Source: Pseudomonas sp. L5B5 (lineage in GTDB: Bacteria; Pseudomonadota; Gammaproteobacteria; Pseudomonadales; Pseudomonadaceae). Taken from it: 64,000 bases of DNA. Below the pieces are notes generated by a model. It saw nothing but the letters and a program-made list of their open reading frames with translations. It searched no databases and was not told where the DNA came from. The first letter of the stretch is position 1. Every line of letters begins with the position of its first letter. The position numbers and the translations under genes were made by a program. The stretch spans positions 6,683,501 to 6,747,500 of the forward strand of contig NZ_CP084742.1 in the NCBI RefSeq assembly GCF_020520285.1, written 5' to 3'. This document shows, one piece after another, positions 1 to 8,531 of this stretch.

Positions 1-103
1 ATTTCCCCAGGGTGCCGGTCCATACCCCGGCAAGTTCGGCGGACGCGGCACCGGCGTAAGCTGAAACACCGGCCAGGGCCAGGAGGGTCAAGGGCTTGAG
101 CAT
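1..103 (-). CDS. Secreted protein, N-terminal fragment (runs off the window)
   Basis: An ATG at 103 opens a frame that stays open to the window edge (34 codons seen). The product begins with a hydrophobic signal peptide rich in Leu and Ala and ending in an AAS-AE type cleavage site, so it is probably exported. The mature part begins with AELAGVWTGTLGK. This recalls the GVYEGTVGK and YRGTLGS starts of the secreted proteins at 19558 and 18590, so all three may share a small beta-rich family. A GGAAG ribosome site lies about ten bases upstream. Function unknown; only the N-terminus is visible. Confidence 0.6.
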   Translation of the reverse strand, partial: MLKPLTLLALAGVSAYAGAASAELAGVWTGTLGK

Positions 104-197
104 GGGGATCGGACTTCCGGTTGTCTGACGGGCGCGCATCATAGCTGAAACCTTGCGGCTGCCGAGGCGCTGGCGCTGAACAGTCTGCAGCTCGCGC

Positions 198-740
198 TTA
201 TGCTTCCTGGGCAACGGCATAGGGCAAGTCGATCGGCGGGGCATCCGGCAGCTGGCGCGAGGATTTCACCATCAGGTAACCGATGATCTGCGCCGAGCTC
301 AGCTCGACATGCAGCATCCCTTCATCCCCAAACCACTCGTTGGGCCAGAAGATCAGGTCCGAGGCATTGGCCTCCGGGAAGTTGGTTTCCAGCAGGTCTA
401 GGGCGTAGTCCGTATCAGACTCCGTACCTTCGCACTGGCAGATGAAATCCGTCACTGCACAGGCCTCTTCGAAGCTCAAATCGTCTACGTACTTTTTTTG
501 ATGAAAGGCCGTACGCAGGAAGTTCGCCTCGCTGGTATGGCTGTGCATGTCGCGAAATTCGTGAAACTCGAAAGCTCGGCCGGCGTGGCTGTTCCACTGC
601 TGGATCAGTGCATTGATCTCGGGGCTTTCCCGTTCCTGGTTGTCCCAGGTCGTGTCGAGGATCTGCTTGAGCAAGTCCTTCATCAAGGCACGTACTTTCG
701 GCGTCGCTGGTGTTGGTTTCAGCCGTTCCGGCATGGCCAT
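198..740 (-). CDS. Hypothetical soluble protein (180 aa)
   Basis: I chose the ATG at 740 because AGGGAGA sits seven bases upstream; the longer frame reaching 887 adds low-complexity residues typical of untranslated DNA. The product is acidic and has no signal peptide or membrane span. It has a helical N-terminal half and a C-terminal part rich in Trp, Phe and acidic residues (FWPNEWFGDEG near residue 140). I do not recognise the family. It lies alone between the secreted fragment and the sensor kinase, on the same strand as both. Confidence 0.65.
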   Translation of the reverse strand: MAMPERLKPTPATPKVRALMKDLLKQILDTTWDNQERESPEINALIQQWNSHAGRAFEFHEFRDMHSHTSEANFLRTAFHQKKYVDDLSFEEACAVTDFICQCEGTESDTDYALDLLETNFPEANASDLIFWPNEWFGDEGMLHVELSSAQIIGYLMVKSSRQLPDAPPIDLPYAVAQEA

Positions 741-853
741 GTGGGTCTCCCTGATCGTCATTTCATTTGTGTGAGTCGGCTGGTCGGCGGATGGGGGCGC
801 AAGACTGCCGCCATGGCCGAGCGGCGCACAGGATAGGCCCTTCGCGCCGCCAA

Positions 854-2224
854 CTAAAGCACCGGCCCCAGCAGCAACAGCGCACACAACCCGCCCTCAG
901 GTCGATTATGCAATTCCAGGCGCCCGCCGATCTTGCCGACGATCATCTGCACAATCGCCAGCCCCAGCCCGGCGCCATTGGCGTTGCCCTGGCTGTAGAA
1001 ACGCTCCAGCAAACGCCCGCGCTCTTCTTCATTGATACCGGGCCCGGCATCTTCCACGCACAGGTGCATGGCACCGTTCGCCTGAGGGCGCAGGCTGACC
1101 CGCACCTCGCTGCCCGCGGGGGCAAAGTTCAGGGCATTGGTCACCAGGTTCTGCAGGGCAATGGCCAGGGCCAACGGGTCGGTAGCGATCAGGCAGTTTT
1201 CGTCGCCTTCGAGCACCAGTTCCACCTGCTTCTCCAGGGCCAGGGGAGTGAGTTCCGCCAGCTCCTCGCGCACCAGGGCGCCGAGGTCGATGCGGCTCAG
1301 GCACGGGTTGCTCAACTGCGGCTCGATACGGGCCATGGTCAGCAACTGGCTGCCGATGCGGGTGGCCCGGTCGACGCCGCTCACCAGAAAGTCCAGGGCT
1401 TCCTGGCGTTGCTCCGGGCTGCTGGCACTCTGGGCGTTCTGCGCATGAATCCGCAGGATCGCCAGGGGGGTGCGCAGTTCATGGGCGGCATCGGCGATAA
1501 AGCGCCGTTCGCGTTCCAGCAGGCTATCGATCTGCGCCAGCAACTGGTTGAGGGCGGTCTGCATCGGCTCCAGGTCCTGGGGCAGCGGCTTGAGCGCCAG
1601 GGGCAGCAGGGTCTCGGCATTGCGACCGCGAATGGCCTGGGCCATGGCCCGCAGTGGCGCCAGGCCCCAGCCGATGGCCAGCCAGGTCAGCAGGGCCAGC
1701 AGCGGCACGCCGATCAGGGTTGGCCAGAGGGTATGACGGACGATGCGCTGGATCAGGTCCTGGCGGATGTCGTCACGCTCGCCGACCCAGATCAGCAGGC
1801 CCTGTTGCGGATCGGCCAGGAGAAAGGCGCACCAGTCCCTGCCGTTTTCCAGGAGGTCATGGCTCCCCAGGGTCGTGGGCGGAGTCTCCAGCACCGGGGC
1901 TTCGGCGGAACGCACCAGCAACTGGCCGTCGTCACGCCAGACCTGGAAGGTCAGGCGGGTTTCATAGGGGTGGGCGGCGCCCTCTACGCCGACCCGGCTC
2001 ATGGCCTGGTCGAAGGCCTGGTACAGACGCTCCCAGTCGGCATTGCCCGGCGCCTGCGAGCGCAAGACCCCCTGCAGCAGCCGCGCGCTCTGGGCCAGTT
2101 GGGCGTCGTAGACCTCTTCGATTTCATGGTGGCTGTCGCGCAGCACCAGCCAGCTGATCAGCACGTCCCCCAGCAGCACCAGCACCAGCACCGGCAGCAG
2201 GATTCGTGCGCGCACCGAGTTCAT
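854..2224 (-). CDS. Two-component sensor histidine kinase, QseC/TctE/PmrB type
   Basis: Inner-membrane sensor kinase of about 456 residues. A first transmembrane helix (about residues 7-27) is followed by a periplasmic sensor region, a second membrane span near residue 170, a HAMP-like linker and the catalytic core. The H-box AAHELRTPLAI carries the phospho-accepting His. The N-box is NLVTNALNFAP, the G1 box EDAGPGI and the G2 box GAGLGLAIV, so the kinase looks intact. The start at 2224 overlaps the stop of the response regulator as ATGA, which indicates translational coupling. The signal is unknown. The system is divergent from the PepSY/cytochrome b561 genes, which are plausible targets. 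Confidence 0.9.
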   Translation of the reverse strand: MNSVRARILLPVLVLVLLGDVLISWLVLRDSHHEIEEVYDAQLAQSARLLQGVLRSQAPGNADWERLYQAFDQAMSRVGVEGAAHPYETRLTFQVWRDDGQLLVRSAEAPVLETPPTTLGSHDLLENGRDWCAFLLADPQQGLLIWVGERDDIRQDLIQRIVRHTLWPTLIGVPLLALLTWLAIGWGLAPLRAMAQAIRGRNAETLLPLALKPLPQDLEPMQTALNQLLAQIDSLLERERRFIADAAHELRTPLAILRIHAQNAQSASSPEQRQEALDFLVSGVDRATRIGSQLLTMARIEPQLSNPCLSRIDLGALVREELAELTPLALEKQVELVLEGDENCLIATDPLALAIALQNLVTNALNFAPAGSEVRVSLRPQANGAMHLCVEDAGPGINEEERGRLLERFYSQGNANGAGLGLAIVQMIVGKIGGRLELHNRPEGGLCALLLLGPVL

Positions 2225-2883
2225 GGCTTGAGCTCCAGCACGTAGCCGATACCGCGCACGGTGCGGATCAGCTCGGCGCACAGCTTCTTGCGCAGGTTGT
2301 GGATCAGCACCTCCAGGGTGTTGCTCTCGACCCGGTCCTGCCAGCCGTACAGCGCCCGGGACAGGCGCTCGCGAGTGACCACCTGGCCCGGGCGGGCCAT
2401 CAGTTGATGCAGCAGTTGGTATTCCATGGGGGTCAGTACCACCTCGGCCTCGCGGTAGTGCACCTGCTGGCTGGCCGGGTCCAGGCGAATGCCCGCGTGC
2501 TCCAGCAATGGCTGGGCGCGGCCCTGGCTGCGGCGCAACAGGGCGCGGACCCGGGCCTTCAGTTCGTCGACGTCGAAGGGCTTGACCAGGTAGTCGTCGG
2601 CCCCGGCGTCCAGCCCGGCGATACGCTCGGCGGTGCCGTCGCGGGCCGTGAGGATCAGCACCGGCAGGTCCTGCTGCGCCGCGCGCAGTTGCTGCAGCAG
2701 ATCCAGGCCATCGAGCCGCGGCAGGCCCAGGTCCAGCAGCAACAGGTCGAAGCTTTCGCTGCGCAGGGCGTGCAGGGCGCTGGCGCCATCCTGCAGCCAG
2801 TCCAGGGTGTAGCCCTCGGCGCCCAGGGCCACGCGGATGCCCTGGCCGAGGGCGCGATCATCTTCGACAAGCAGCAGGCGCAT
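2221..2883 (-). CDS. OmpR/QseB-family response regulator
   Basis: DNA-binding response regulator of 220 residues. The receiver domain (1-115) has the acidic pair EDD at 7-9, phospho-acceptor Asp51 in LLLDLGLP, the switch Thr in LTARD and the conserved Lys in VKPF. The C-terminal winged helix (about 125-218) ends with the usual RTVRGIGYVL signature. It is the first gene of the operon and is followed by the partner kinase with a 4-base overlap. Similarity is closest to the QseB/PmrA/TctD branch; the ligand or stress cannot be read from the sequence. Confidence 0.92.
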   Translation of the reverse strand: MRLLLVEDDRALGQGIRVALGAEGYTLDWLQDGASALHALRSESFDLLLLDLGLPRLDGLDLLQQLRAAQQDLPVLILTARDGTAERIAGLDAGADDYLVKPFDVDELKARVRALLRRSQGRAQPLLEHAGIRLDPASQQVHYREAEVVLTPMEYQLLHQLMARPGQVVTRERLSRALYGWQDRVESNTLEVLIHNLRKKLCAELIRTVRGIGYVLELKP

Positions 2884-3053
2884 GGGCGGTTCTCGGTAGG
2901 GTGAGGGGGCAGGGAGGGGCGCATGATGACGCCGGTCGCGAGGCTTCGTCAGGGCTTTTGCCGGGGGGAAATGTTACGGCACGTTGCGGCCTAAGCTTTC
3001 ATTAAGCTTGGTTTTGCACAGTGGCGGCCCACACACCTGCGGAGCTGTTTTTC

Positions 3054-3320
3054 ATGCGCAAGATCCTGCTGCTGTCCCTCATTCTCGCCAGCCCCCTGGC
3101 CATCGCCGGCCCTCAGTGCACCACCGCCGAACGTTCACAGTGGCAGGATCAGAAAGCCTTCCAGGAGCAGCTCAAGGCCCAGGGCTACGAGATCAGCAAG
3201 TTCAAGGTCACCGACGGCAACTGCTACGAGATCTACGGCTTCGACAAGGACAAGCGCAAGGTCGAGATCTACCACGATCCGGTCACCGGCAAGGCAGTGA
3301 AGACCGAGATCAAAGGCTGA
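3054..3320 (+). CDS. Secreted PepSY-domain protein (88 aa)
   Basis: The ATG at 3054 is preceded by GGAG and opens directly with a signal peptide (MRKILLLSLILASPLAIAG); the longer frame from 3021 lacks this logic. The mature region is a single PepSY-like domain: the stretch with QLKAQGYEISKFKV, a central GNCYEIYGFD strand and a closing EIYHDPVTGKAVKTE strand is typical. Two Cys remain in the mature protein. PepSY proteins beside a two-component system and a cytochrome b561 form a recurrent proteobacterial module thought to act in the periplasm. The gene overlaps the next one as TGATG and is divergent from the response regulator gene. Confidence 0.85.
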   Translation: MRKILLLSLILASPLAIAGPQCTTAERSQWQDQKAFQEQLKAQGYEISKFKVTDGNCYEIYGFDKDKRKVEIYHDPVTGKAVKTEIKG

Positions 3321-3865
3321 TGCCAGAGGCTTCCCTGCGACTGTGGGACCCGCTGGTGCGACTGTTTCACCTGTCCATCGCCGGGGTCTTTATCGGCAAC
3401 TACTTCTTCAATGAGGCCGGTGACGACTGGCATGTCTGGCTTGGCTACTACGCCATGGCCTGGCTGCTGTTGCGCGCAGTGTGGGGGGTTGTCGGGCCGC
3501 GCAGTGCGCGCTGGTCCGACTTCTGGCCGACCCGGGCGCGGCTGACGGGGCATCTGCGCTCGCTGCTGGCCGGGCGCCCCGAGCATCGCCTGGGGCATTC
3601 GCCCCTCGGGGCTTTAGTGATGTTGCTGATGCTGCTGGCCTTGTTGCTGATCGGCATCAGCGGTTTCCTGATGGAAGAGGTCGATGCCCTGTGGGGCGCC
3701 GACTGGCCGCTGCAAGTGCACGAAACCAGCGCCGATGTGCTGCTGGGGCTGGTGCTGCTGCACGTCTGCGCGGCGATTTTTGAAAGTGTGCAGGTGCGCG
3801 ACAACCTGCCGTTGTCGATGCTCACCGGCCGCCGTCGGCCCTTGCCGGACAGAGACCGGCACTGA
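3320..3865 (+). CDS. Cytochrome b561-family inner-membrane protein
   Basis: 181-residue integral membrane protein with four predicted helices. Candidate haem-ligating His residues are in RLFHLSIAG (helix 1), DDWHVWLGYY (helix 2), the LQVHETSADV segment and LVLLHVCAAIF (helix 4), the pattern of the Ni/Fe-hydrogenase-type b-cytochrome / b561 fold. It probably passes electrons between quinol and a periplasmic partner. The ATG overlaps the stop of the PepSY gene by one base, so the two are cotranslated. The longer frame from 2984 is a reading artefact across the PepSY gene. Confidence 0.87.
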   Translation: MPEASLRLWDPLVRLFHLSIAGVFIGNYFFNEAGDDWHVWLGYYAMAWLLLRAVWGVVGPRSARWSDFWPTRARLTGHLRSLLAGRPEHRLGHSPLGALVMLLMLLALLLIGISGFLMEEVDALWGADWPLQVHETSADVLLGLVLLHVCAAIFESVQVRDNLPLSMLTGRRRPLPDRDRH

Positions 3866-3908
3866 CGTTTTCCCTTGTTCCCAACCGGCACTTGCCACGG
3901 GCCTCTTT

Positions 3909-5204
3909 ATGCGTGCGCTGTCCTTTCGCCTGATCTTGCTCAGCAGCAGCTTGCTGCTGGTCGTCGTCTTCATCGCCGCCTGGCGCAGCCATCCGCCCCA
4001 CCAGCTGGCGCCTTTTGCCCAGGCTGCTGTCAGCGACGATGCGGCCAAGACCAACAGCACACCGCAATACACCAGCCGCTTCGTCTCCTCGGAGCTGGAT
4101 GACTTCGTGCATTCCTCCTCGGTGACTGCCTTGCCCGGTGGCGACCTGATGGCGGTGTGGTTCGCCGGCTCCCGGGAAGGCGCTGCCGACGTCCAGGTGC
4201 GCAGCGCACGCTTTGACGCCAAGAGCGGCGAATGGGGCGCCGAGCAGGTGCTGGCCACCCGGGAATCGACCCGTGACGGCACCGGGCGCTACATTCGCAA
4301 GCTCGGCAACCCGGTGATCGCCCTGGGCCCGGACCAGCGCCTGTGGATGTTCTACGTATCGGTGTCGGTGGGCGGCTGGGCCACCAGCGCCATCAACCTG
4401 ATGGTCTCCGACGACCTCGGGCACAGCTGGTCGGCGCCGCGCCAGCTGGTGACCTCGCCGTTCTTCAACATCAGCACCCTGGTGCGCGCCGCACCGGTGT
4501 TCCATGCCGACGGCGCCATCGGCCTGCCGGTGTACCACGAGTTCATGGGCAAGTTCGCCGAGTACCTGTACCTCAGTGCCGACGGCGCGGTGATCGACAA
4601 ATTCCGCATCAGTCGCGGCAAGCACTCCCTGCAACCGACCATCGTGCCCCTGGACGAACGCCGCGCCGTGGCCATGCTGCGCTACGCCGGCGACACCCAC
4701 CACAAGGTCCTGGCCAGCCGCACCGAAGACGCCGGGCAGACCTGGAGCGAGCCCTATCCTCTGCAACCGTCCAACCCCAACTCGTCCCTGGCGGCGGTGG
4801 GCACCGACCACCAGGGCCTGCTGGTGGCCCTCAACGACCTGCAGGACGGGCGCTTCAAACTCAGCCTGTACGGCACCGACGCCGGCCTCAGCCAATGGCG
4901 CCCTCTGGTGGAACTGGACCAGTCCCCCGATCCCCTGGGCCAGCCGTTCTCCCACGAGGCCTACAAGGCAATCATCGGCGAAGGTTTCCGCGCCTCCAGC
5001 GGCGCCCGGCGCCTGCCACTGGAACAGCGCTTTCTGAGCAACCTCGACTACCGGGTGTGCAAGCCCCGGGGCTGCGACTTCGAGTACGAATACCCCTACT
5101 TCAGCCGCGGGGCGGACGGCATGTACCACCTGGTCTATTCCTGGAACAACACCTTTATCAAGCACGTCAGCTTCAACGCGGCGTGGCTGGCGGAGCGCCT
5201 GTGA
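3909..5204 (+). CDS. Exported BNR-repeat / sialidase-fold protein
   Basis: 431-residue protein with an N-terminal hydrophobic segment (residues 4-25; signal anchor or signal peptide) and a six-bladed beta-propeller of the sialidase superfamily. Asp-box motifs are visible as SDDLGHSW and TEDAGQTW. A F-A-G-S-R-E-G motif near residue 80 matches the active-site arginine strand found in bacterial proteins annotated as exo-alpha-sialidase. The substrate is not known, and many environmental members are not true sialidases. It is followed at once (ATGATG over the TGA stop) by a membrane protein and then a phosphotransferase-like enzyme, which suggests a role in modifying an exported glycan. Confidence 0.83.
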   Translation: MRALSFRLILLSSSLLLVVVFIAAWRSHPPHQLAPFAQAAVSDDAAKTNSTPQYTSRFVSSELDDFVHSSSVTALPGGDLMAVWFAGSREGAADVQVRSARFDAKSGEWGAEQVLATRESTRDGTGRYIRKLGNPVIALGPDQRLWMFYVSVSVGGWATSAINLMVSDDLGHSWSAPRQLVTSPFFNISTLVRAAPVFHADGAIGLPVYHEFMGKFAEYLYLSADGAVIDKFRISRGKHSLQPTIVPLDERRAVAMLRYAGDTHHKVLASRTEDAGQTWSEPYPLQPSNPNSSLAAVGTDHQGLLVALNDLQDGRFKLSLYGTDAGLSQWRPLVELDQSPDPLGQPFSHEAYKAIIGEGFRASSGARRLPLEQRFLSNLDYRVCKPRGCDFEYEYPYFSRGADGMYHLVYSWNNTFIKHVSFNAAWLAERL

Positions 5205-5815
5205 TGATGTCGCTGTGGCAAGCCCACCTGAGTTTTATCCTCCTGGGTTTCGTGCTGCTCGGCAGCCTGCGCCTGACCGCGCCCTGGCGCCCCTGGCTGC
5301 TGCCCGTGCTGGCCCTGGTGAGCTTTATCCCACTCAACCAGCTACCACTGGCGGCCTATGTGCGCAGCTTCACCGATGACCTGGCCATCAGCACCCTGGT
5401 GCTGCTGGGCTGGGTCAGCCTGCGGCGCTTGGGGGTGGTTGCGCCGCTGCCCGGCAAACACCGAGTGCAGGTCCTGCTGCTGTTTATCGGCCTGACCCTG
5501 AGCTTGTACCCCGCGACCCTGGGCCTGACCTATTTCGACCCCTATCGCTGGGGCTACAACCCGCGGCCGATGATTGTGCTCATAGGCCTGGCGGCGCTGC
5601 TGTTGCTGTGGCAGCGCAACCTGCTGGGGGTGCTGATGCTGGTGGCCGGCACCCTGGCCTTTGCCCTGCGCCTCAAGCCCTCGGAAAACTACTGGGACTA
5701 TCTGATGGACCCGCTGCTGGCGGGCTACTGCCTGATCGCCGGCAGCGTCGGGCTGCTGCTGTGGCTGTGGCGCCGCTTTGTCCTCCGCAGCCGCGGGCAG
5801 CCCCTTGCCGGATAA
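5204..5815 (+). CDS. Polytopic inner-membrane protein of unknown function
   Basis: 203 residues, beginning Met-Met at 5204 or 5207, overlapping the stop of the BNR gene. Six to seven hydrophobic helices fill most of the protein, ending in a basic RRFVLRSRG tail. A conserved-looking loop, TYFDPYRWGYNPRP, sits between helices near residue 110. I do not recognise a named family. Tight coupling with the sialidase-like gene and closeness to the LtaS-like gene suggest it helps the same envelope pathway, perhaps as a membrane partner. Confidence 0.75.
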   Translation: MMSLWQAHLSFILLGFVLLGSLRLTAPWRPWLLPVLALVSFIPLNQLPLAAYVRSFTDDLAISTLVLLGWVSLRRLGVVAPLPGKHRVQVLLLFIGLTLSLYPATLGLTYFDPYRWGYNPRPMIVLIGLAALLLLWQRNLLGVLMLVAGTLAFALRLKPSENYWDYLMDPLLAGYCLIAGSVGLLLWLWRRFVLRSRGQPLAG

Positions 5816-5864
5816 ACCAACAGGCCGCGCCGCGGCCTTCGACAACACCACACAGAGGTCAATG

Positions 5865-7898
5865 ATGGGCGGGTTGCAATCACGCCGCCTGCGCTACGGC
5901 GTGGGCGCGATAGGGCTGGTATTCGGCTTGCTGGCACTGCTGCGGCTGCTGTTCGCCGTGGGTTTTTCCGGGGTCGACCTGAGCGCTGCCAATGAGCGCG
6001 AGGCCATCCTCCAGACCCTCGGCATCGGCCTGCGCTTCGACCTGCGCCTGACCCTGCTGCTCCTGCTGCCCCTGGCCCTGCTGGCCTGGCTGCCGCGCTA
6101 CAACCTGCTGCGCCTGCCGGCCCTGCGCTGGCTGGCCCGGGCCTACCTGCTGCTGGTGCTGGGCGGGGTAGGGCTGCTGTACATCATCGACTTCGGCCAC
6201 TTCGCCTACCTCGGCGTACGCATCAACGCCACGGTGCTGCGCTACCTGGACGACGCACAGATCTCCCGACAAATGCTCTGGGAAAGCTACCCGGTGCTGT
6301 GGATCGTCCTCGCCTGGGGCACCGCCCTGGCCCTGTGGTGCTACGCCTTGCTGCGCCTGGAACGCCTGACCCTCGACCGCCCGGCCCAGGCCATTGGTCG
6401 GTTGCCCCTGGCCAGCGTCAGCGCCCTGGGCATCGTCGCCGTGTTCCTCGCCCTGCTGGGCCGGGTAGACAACCTCAACCTGGAAAACCCCGTGCCCCTG
6501 CGCTGGAGCGACGCCTACTTCTCCGGCAACAGCCAGATCGCCGCCCTGGGCCTGAACCCCGTGCTGTTCTTCTACGACACCCTCAAGGCCGGCCAGGCCC
6601 AGTACGACGAAGCCCAAGTGCGCCAACACTACTCGGCCCTGGCCCGCTACCTCGGCGTCGACCACCCCGACCCGCACAGCCTGACCTTCACCCGCCAACA
6701 AGGTATTCAGCCCTACCGCATCGACCGCCCGCGGCCGCCCAACGTCATCTTCGTCATGCTCGAATCCCTCGGCACCAGCGCCGTGGGCGCCTACGGCAAC
6801 CCGCTCAACCCCACCCCCAACCTCGACCGCCTGGCCCGCCAGAGCTGGTTCTTCAAACACTTCTACGTCCCGGTCACCGGCACCGCCAAGACCGTGTGGG
6901 CCAGCATCACCGGCGTGCCCGACGTCACCCGCCAAGAGACCGCCACCCGCCAGCCCCTGATCACCCGGCAACACAGCCTGATCAACGCCTTCAGCGACTA
7001 CCACAGGCTCTACCTGATCGGCGGCAACGCCGGCTGGGCCAACATCAACGGCCTGATCCGCCAAAGCATCGACAACGTGCGTCTATACGACGAAAGCCAC
7101 TGGCAATCGCCCCTGGTGGACGTCTGGGGCATCTCCGACCTCGACCTGTTCAAGGAAAGCGATCGCCTGCTGCGCGCCATCCCCCAGGACCAACCGTTCT
7201 TCGCCTACCTGCAAACCTCCGGCAACCACCGCCCGTTCACCATCCCCAAGGACAACGACGGCTTCCAAGCCCAGGACCTGCCCCTGGAGCAAGTCCAGGC
7301 CGCGGGTTCGCGCAGCCTTGCGCAATACAACGCCGTACGCCTGCTGGACTTCAACATCGGCCGTTTAATGGAGATCGCCAAGGCGGGTGGCTACTACGAC
7401 AACACGATTTTCGTGTTCTTCGGCGACCACAACACCCGCATCAGCCAGATCCCCCACATGGCCCCCGCGTTTGAACAGCTGGGGCTGGAAAGCAATAACG
7501 TACCGCTGCTGATTCATGCGCCAGGGATGTTGCAGCCCAGAGTGATCGAACAAGCCGTCGGCCTCGCCGACCTGCTGCCCACCGTGGCCGGCATGGCGGG
7601 GATGCCGTTCACTAATGGCGCCATGGGGCGGGATATTCAGCAGCCAGCGCCGGAGGGGGAGCGGGTGGTGCCGCTGGTATTGAGGGAAGGGACCTTCCCG
7701 GTGATTGGCGGTGTGACCAAGGATTTTCTGCTGCAGATGCAGCACGACGGTAGTGAGGCTACGTTGCATGATTTGGCGTCGAGCACCCCGCGGGAGGATG
7801 TGGCGCAAGAGCATCCGCAGGAATTTGAACGGTTGCTTGAGTTGACGCGGGGAATGCATGAGGGGGCGCGGTTGATGCTCTACCGCAACGTGCGCTGA
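5865..7898 (+). CDS. LtaS/MdoB-like alkaline-phosphatase-superfamily phosphotransferase
   Basis: About 677 residues. Five N-terminal transmembrane helices (roughly residues 10-200) carry a large periplasmic sulfatase-fold domain. Motifs follow lipoteichoic-acid-synthase-like enzymes: VIFVMLESLG (metal-binding Glu), the TGTAKTVWASI segment holding the probable nucleophilic Thr, and FVFFGDHNTR (metal-binding Asp-His). In Gram-negatives such enzymes add phosphoglycerol or phosphoethanolamine to envelope glycans. The upstream AGAGG fits the ATG at 5865 (spacing six) better than the ATG at 5862. The frame also extends back to 5778 inside the previous gene. Probably the last gene of the run beginning at 3909. 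Confidence 0.88.
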   Translation: MGGLQSRRLRYGVGAIGLVFGLLALLRLLFAVGFSGVDLSAANEREAILQTLGIGLRFDLRLTLLLLLPLALLAWLPRYNLLRLPALRWLARAYLLLVLGGVGLLYIIDFGHFAYLGVRINATVLRYLDDAQISRQMLWESYPVLWIVLAWGTALALWCYALLRLERLTLDRPAQAIGRLPLASVSALGIVAVFLALLGRVDNLNLENPVPLRWSDAYFSGNSQIAALGLNPVLFFYDTLKAGQAQYDEAQVRQHYSALARYLGVDHPDPHSLTFTRQQGIQPYRIDRPRPPNVIFVMLESLGTSAVGAYGNPLNPTPNLDRLARQSWFFKHFYVPVTGTAKTVWASITGVPDVTRQETATRQPLITRQHSLINAFSDYHRLYLIGGNAGWANINGLIRQSIDNVRLYDESHWQSPLVDVWGISDLDLFKESDRLLRAIPQDQPFFAYLQTSGNHRPFTIPKDNDGFQAQDLPLEQVQAAGSRSLAQYNAVRLLDFNIGRLMEIAKAGGYYDNTIFVFFGDHNTRISQIPHMAPAFEQLGLESNNVPLLIHAPGMLQPRVIEQAVGLADLLPTVAGMAGMPFTNGAMGRDIQQPAPEGERVVPLVLREGTFPVIGGVTKDFLLQMQHDGSEATLHDLASSTPREDVAQEHPQEFERLLELTRGMHEGARLMLYRNVR

Positions 7899-7928
7899 CA
7901 CCGCATAACCATCGGGTGACGCTGGCCC

Positions 7929-7957
7929 GTGTAGGAGCCTGGCTTGCCAGCGAAGGC
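7929..7957. repeat. REP element (single)
   Basis: The sequence GTGTAGGAGCCTGGCTTGCCAG followed by CGAAGG matches the repetitive extragenic palindrome seen elsewhere in this window (24841, 25771). It lies just after the LtaS-like gene in the intergenic space. Confidence 0.8.
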
Positions 7958-8083
7958 GGCCGCAAGACCGCCTGAGCTCTATTTAACAGACAGCCAGTTC
8001 AGGTCTGAAGCTACTGGTGGTTAGGCGTTTGAGCGCTGTATCAAGCGCCGGTCGTCGAACAGCCTGTTCTTGCGAGCAGCAGA

Positions 8084-8114
8084 AGTTAGATGGAAACGGG
8101 TTAAATCAGGCTTA
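8084..8114 (+). repeat. Left copy of a direct repeat flanking the toxin-antitoxin pair
   Basis: AGTTAGATGGAAACGGGTTA and the following eleven bases align with 8841-8872 with about three mismatches and one indel. The right copy forms a clean terminator hairpin; the left copy has lost its second arm. Confidence 0.55.
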
Positions 8115-8214
8115 TTTTTAAATACATATCTGTCTACCCACGTGTCCTCCCAGGCCGGTGCTGCGTGACATTATCCGCGCTTTCGGTGCATGGACAGCTG
8201 CGTTGGGTGCCTGA

Positions 8215-8239
8215 TACCTTATCGAAAGGTAATACCTTT
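8215..8239. promoter_or_regulatory. Overlapping palindromes: probable antitoxin operator
   Basis: Two overlapping inverted repeats are present: TACCTT-ATCGA-AAGGTA (8215-8231) and AAAGGTA-A-TACCTTT (8225-8239). They end 19 bases before the ATG of the ribbon-helix-helix gene. RHH antitoxins normally bind short palindromes like this in tandem and repress their own operon, so this is the likely operator. Confidence 0.7.
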
Positions 8240-8258
8240 AGATAACAAGGGTTCGGCT

Positions 8259-8531
8259 ATGGCCACTTCTATCAAGATTGATGACGAGCTAAAAAAACGC
8301 ATTCAGCATCTGGCAGGACTGCGTCAACGTTCGTCCCACTGGATTATGCGCGAAGCAATAGCGCAGTACGTCGAGCGCGAGGAAGCCCGTGAGGGTTTCA
8401 AACAAGAAGCCTTGGCGTCTTGGGCGGCGTATCAGGAAACGGGTCGGCATCTGACCGGCCAAGAAACTCGGGCTTGGCTCAATACCTGGGGTACCGAGGC
8501 TGAGACGGAGCTGCCTAAGTGCCACGATTGA
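8259..8531 (+). CDS. Ribbon-helix-helix antitoxin (CopG/ParD-like)
   Basis: 90 residues from the ATG at 8259. The N-terminal half (MATSIKIDDELKKRIQHLAG and onward to about residue 45) is a classical RHH dimerisation and DNA-binding domain: a beta-strand, then two helices with the S-x-H-W-I-M-R-E-A turn. The polar C-terminal tail would wrap the toxin. Its 3' end overlaps the toxin start by 13 bases, so the two are translationally coupled. Overlapping palindromes upstream support autorepression. Confidence 0.9.
   Translation: MATSIKIDDELKKRIQHLAGLRQRSSHWIMREAIAQYVEREEAREGFKQEALASWAAYQETGRHLTGQETRAWLNTWGTEAETELPKCHD

Noticed and set aside
5880..7064. Long minus-strand frame inside the LtaS-like gene
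   Set aside because: A GC-rich shadow frame rich in Gly, Val and Gln; the plus strand encodes a well-motivated enzyme. The same applies to long antisense frames at 767-2245, 22844-24646, 39840-41978 and 52046-53707.
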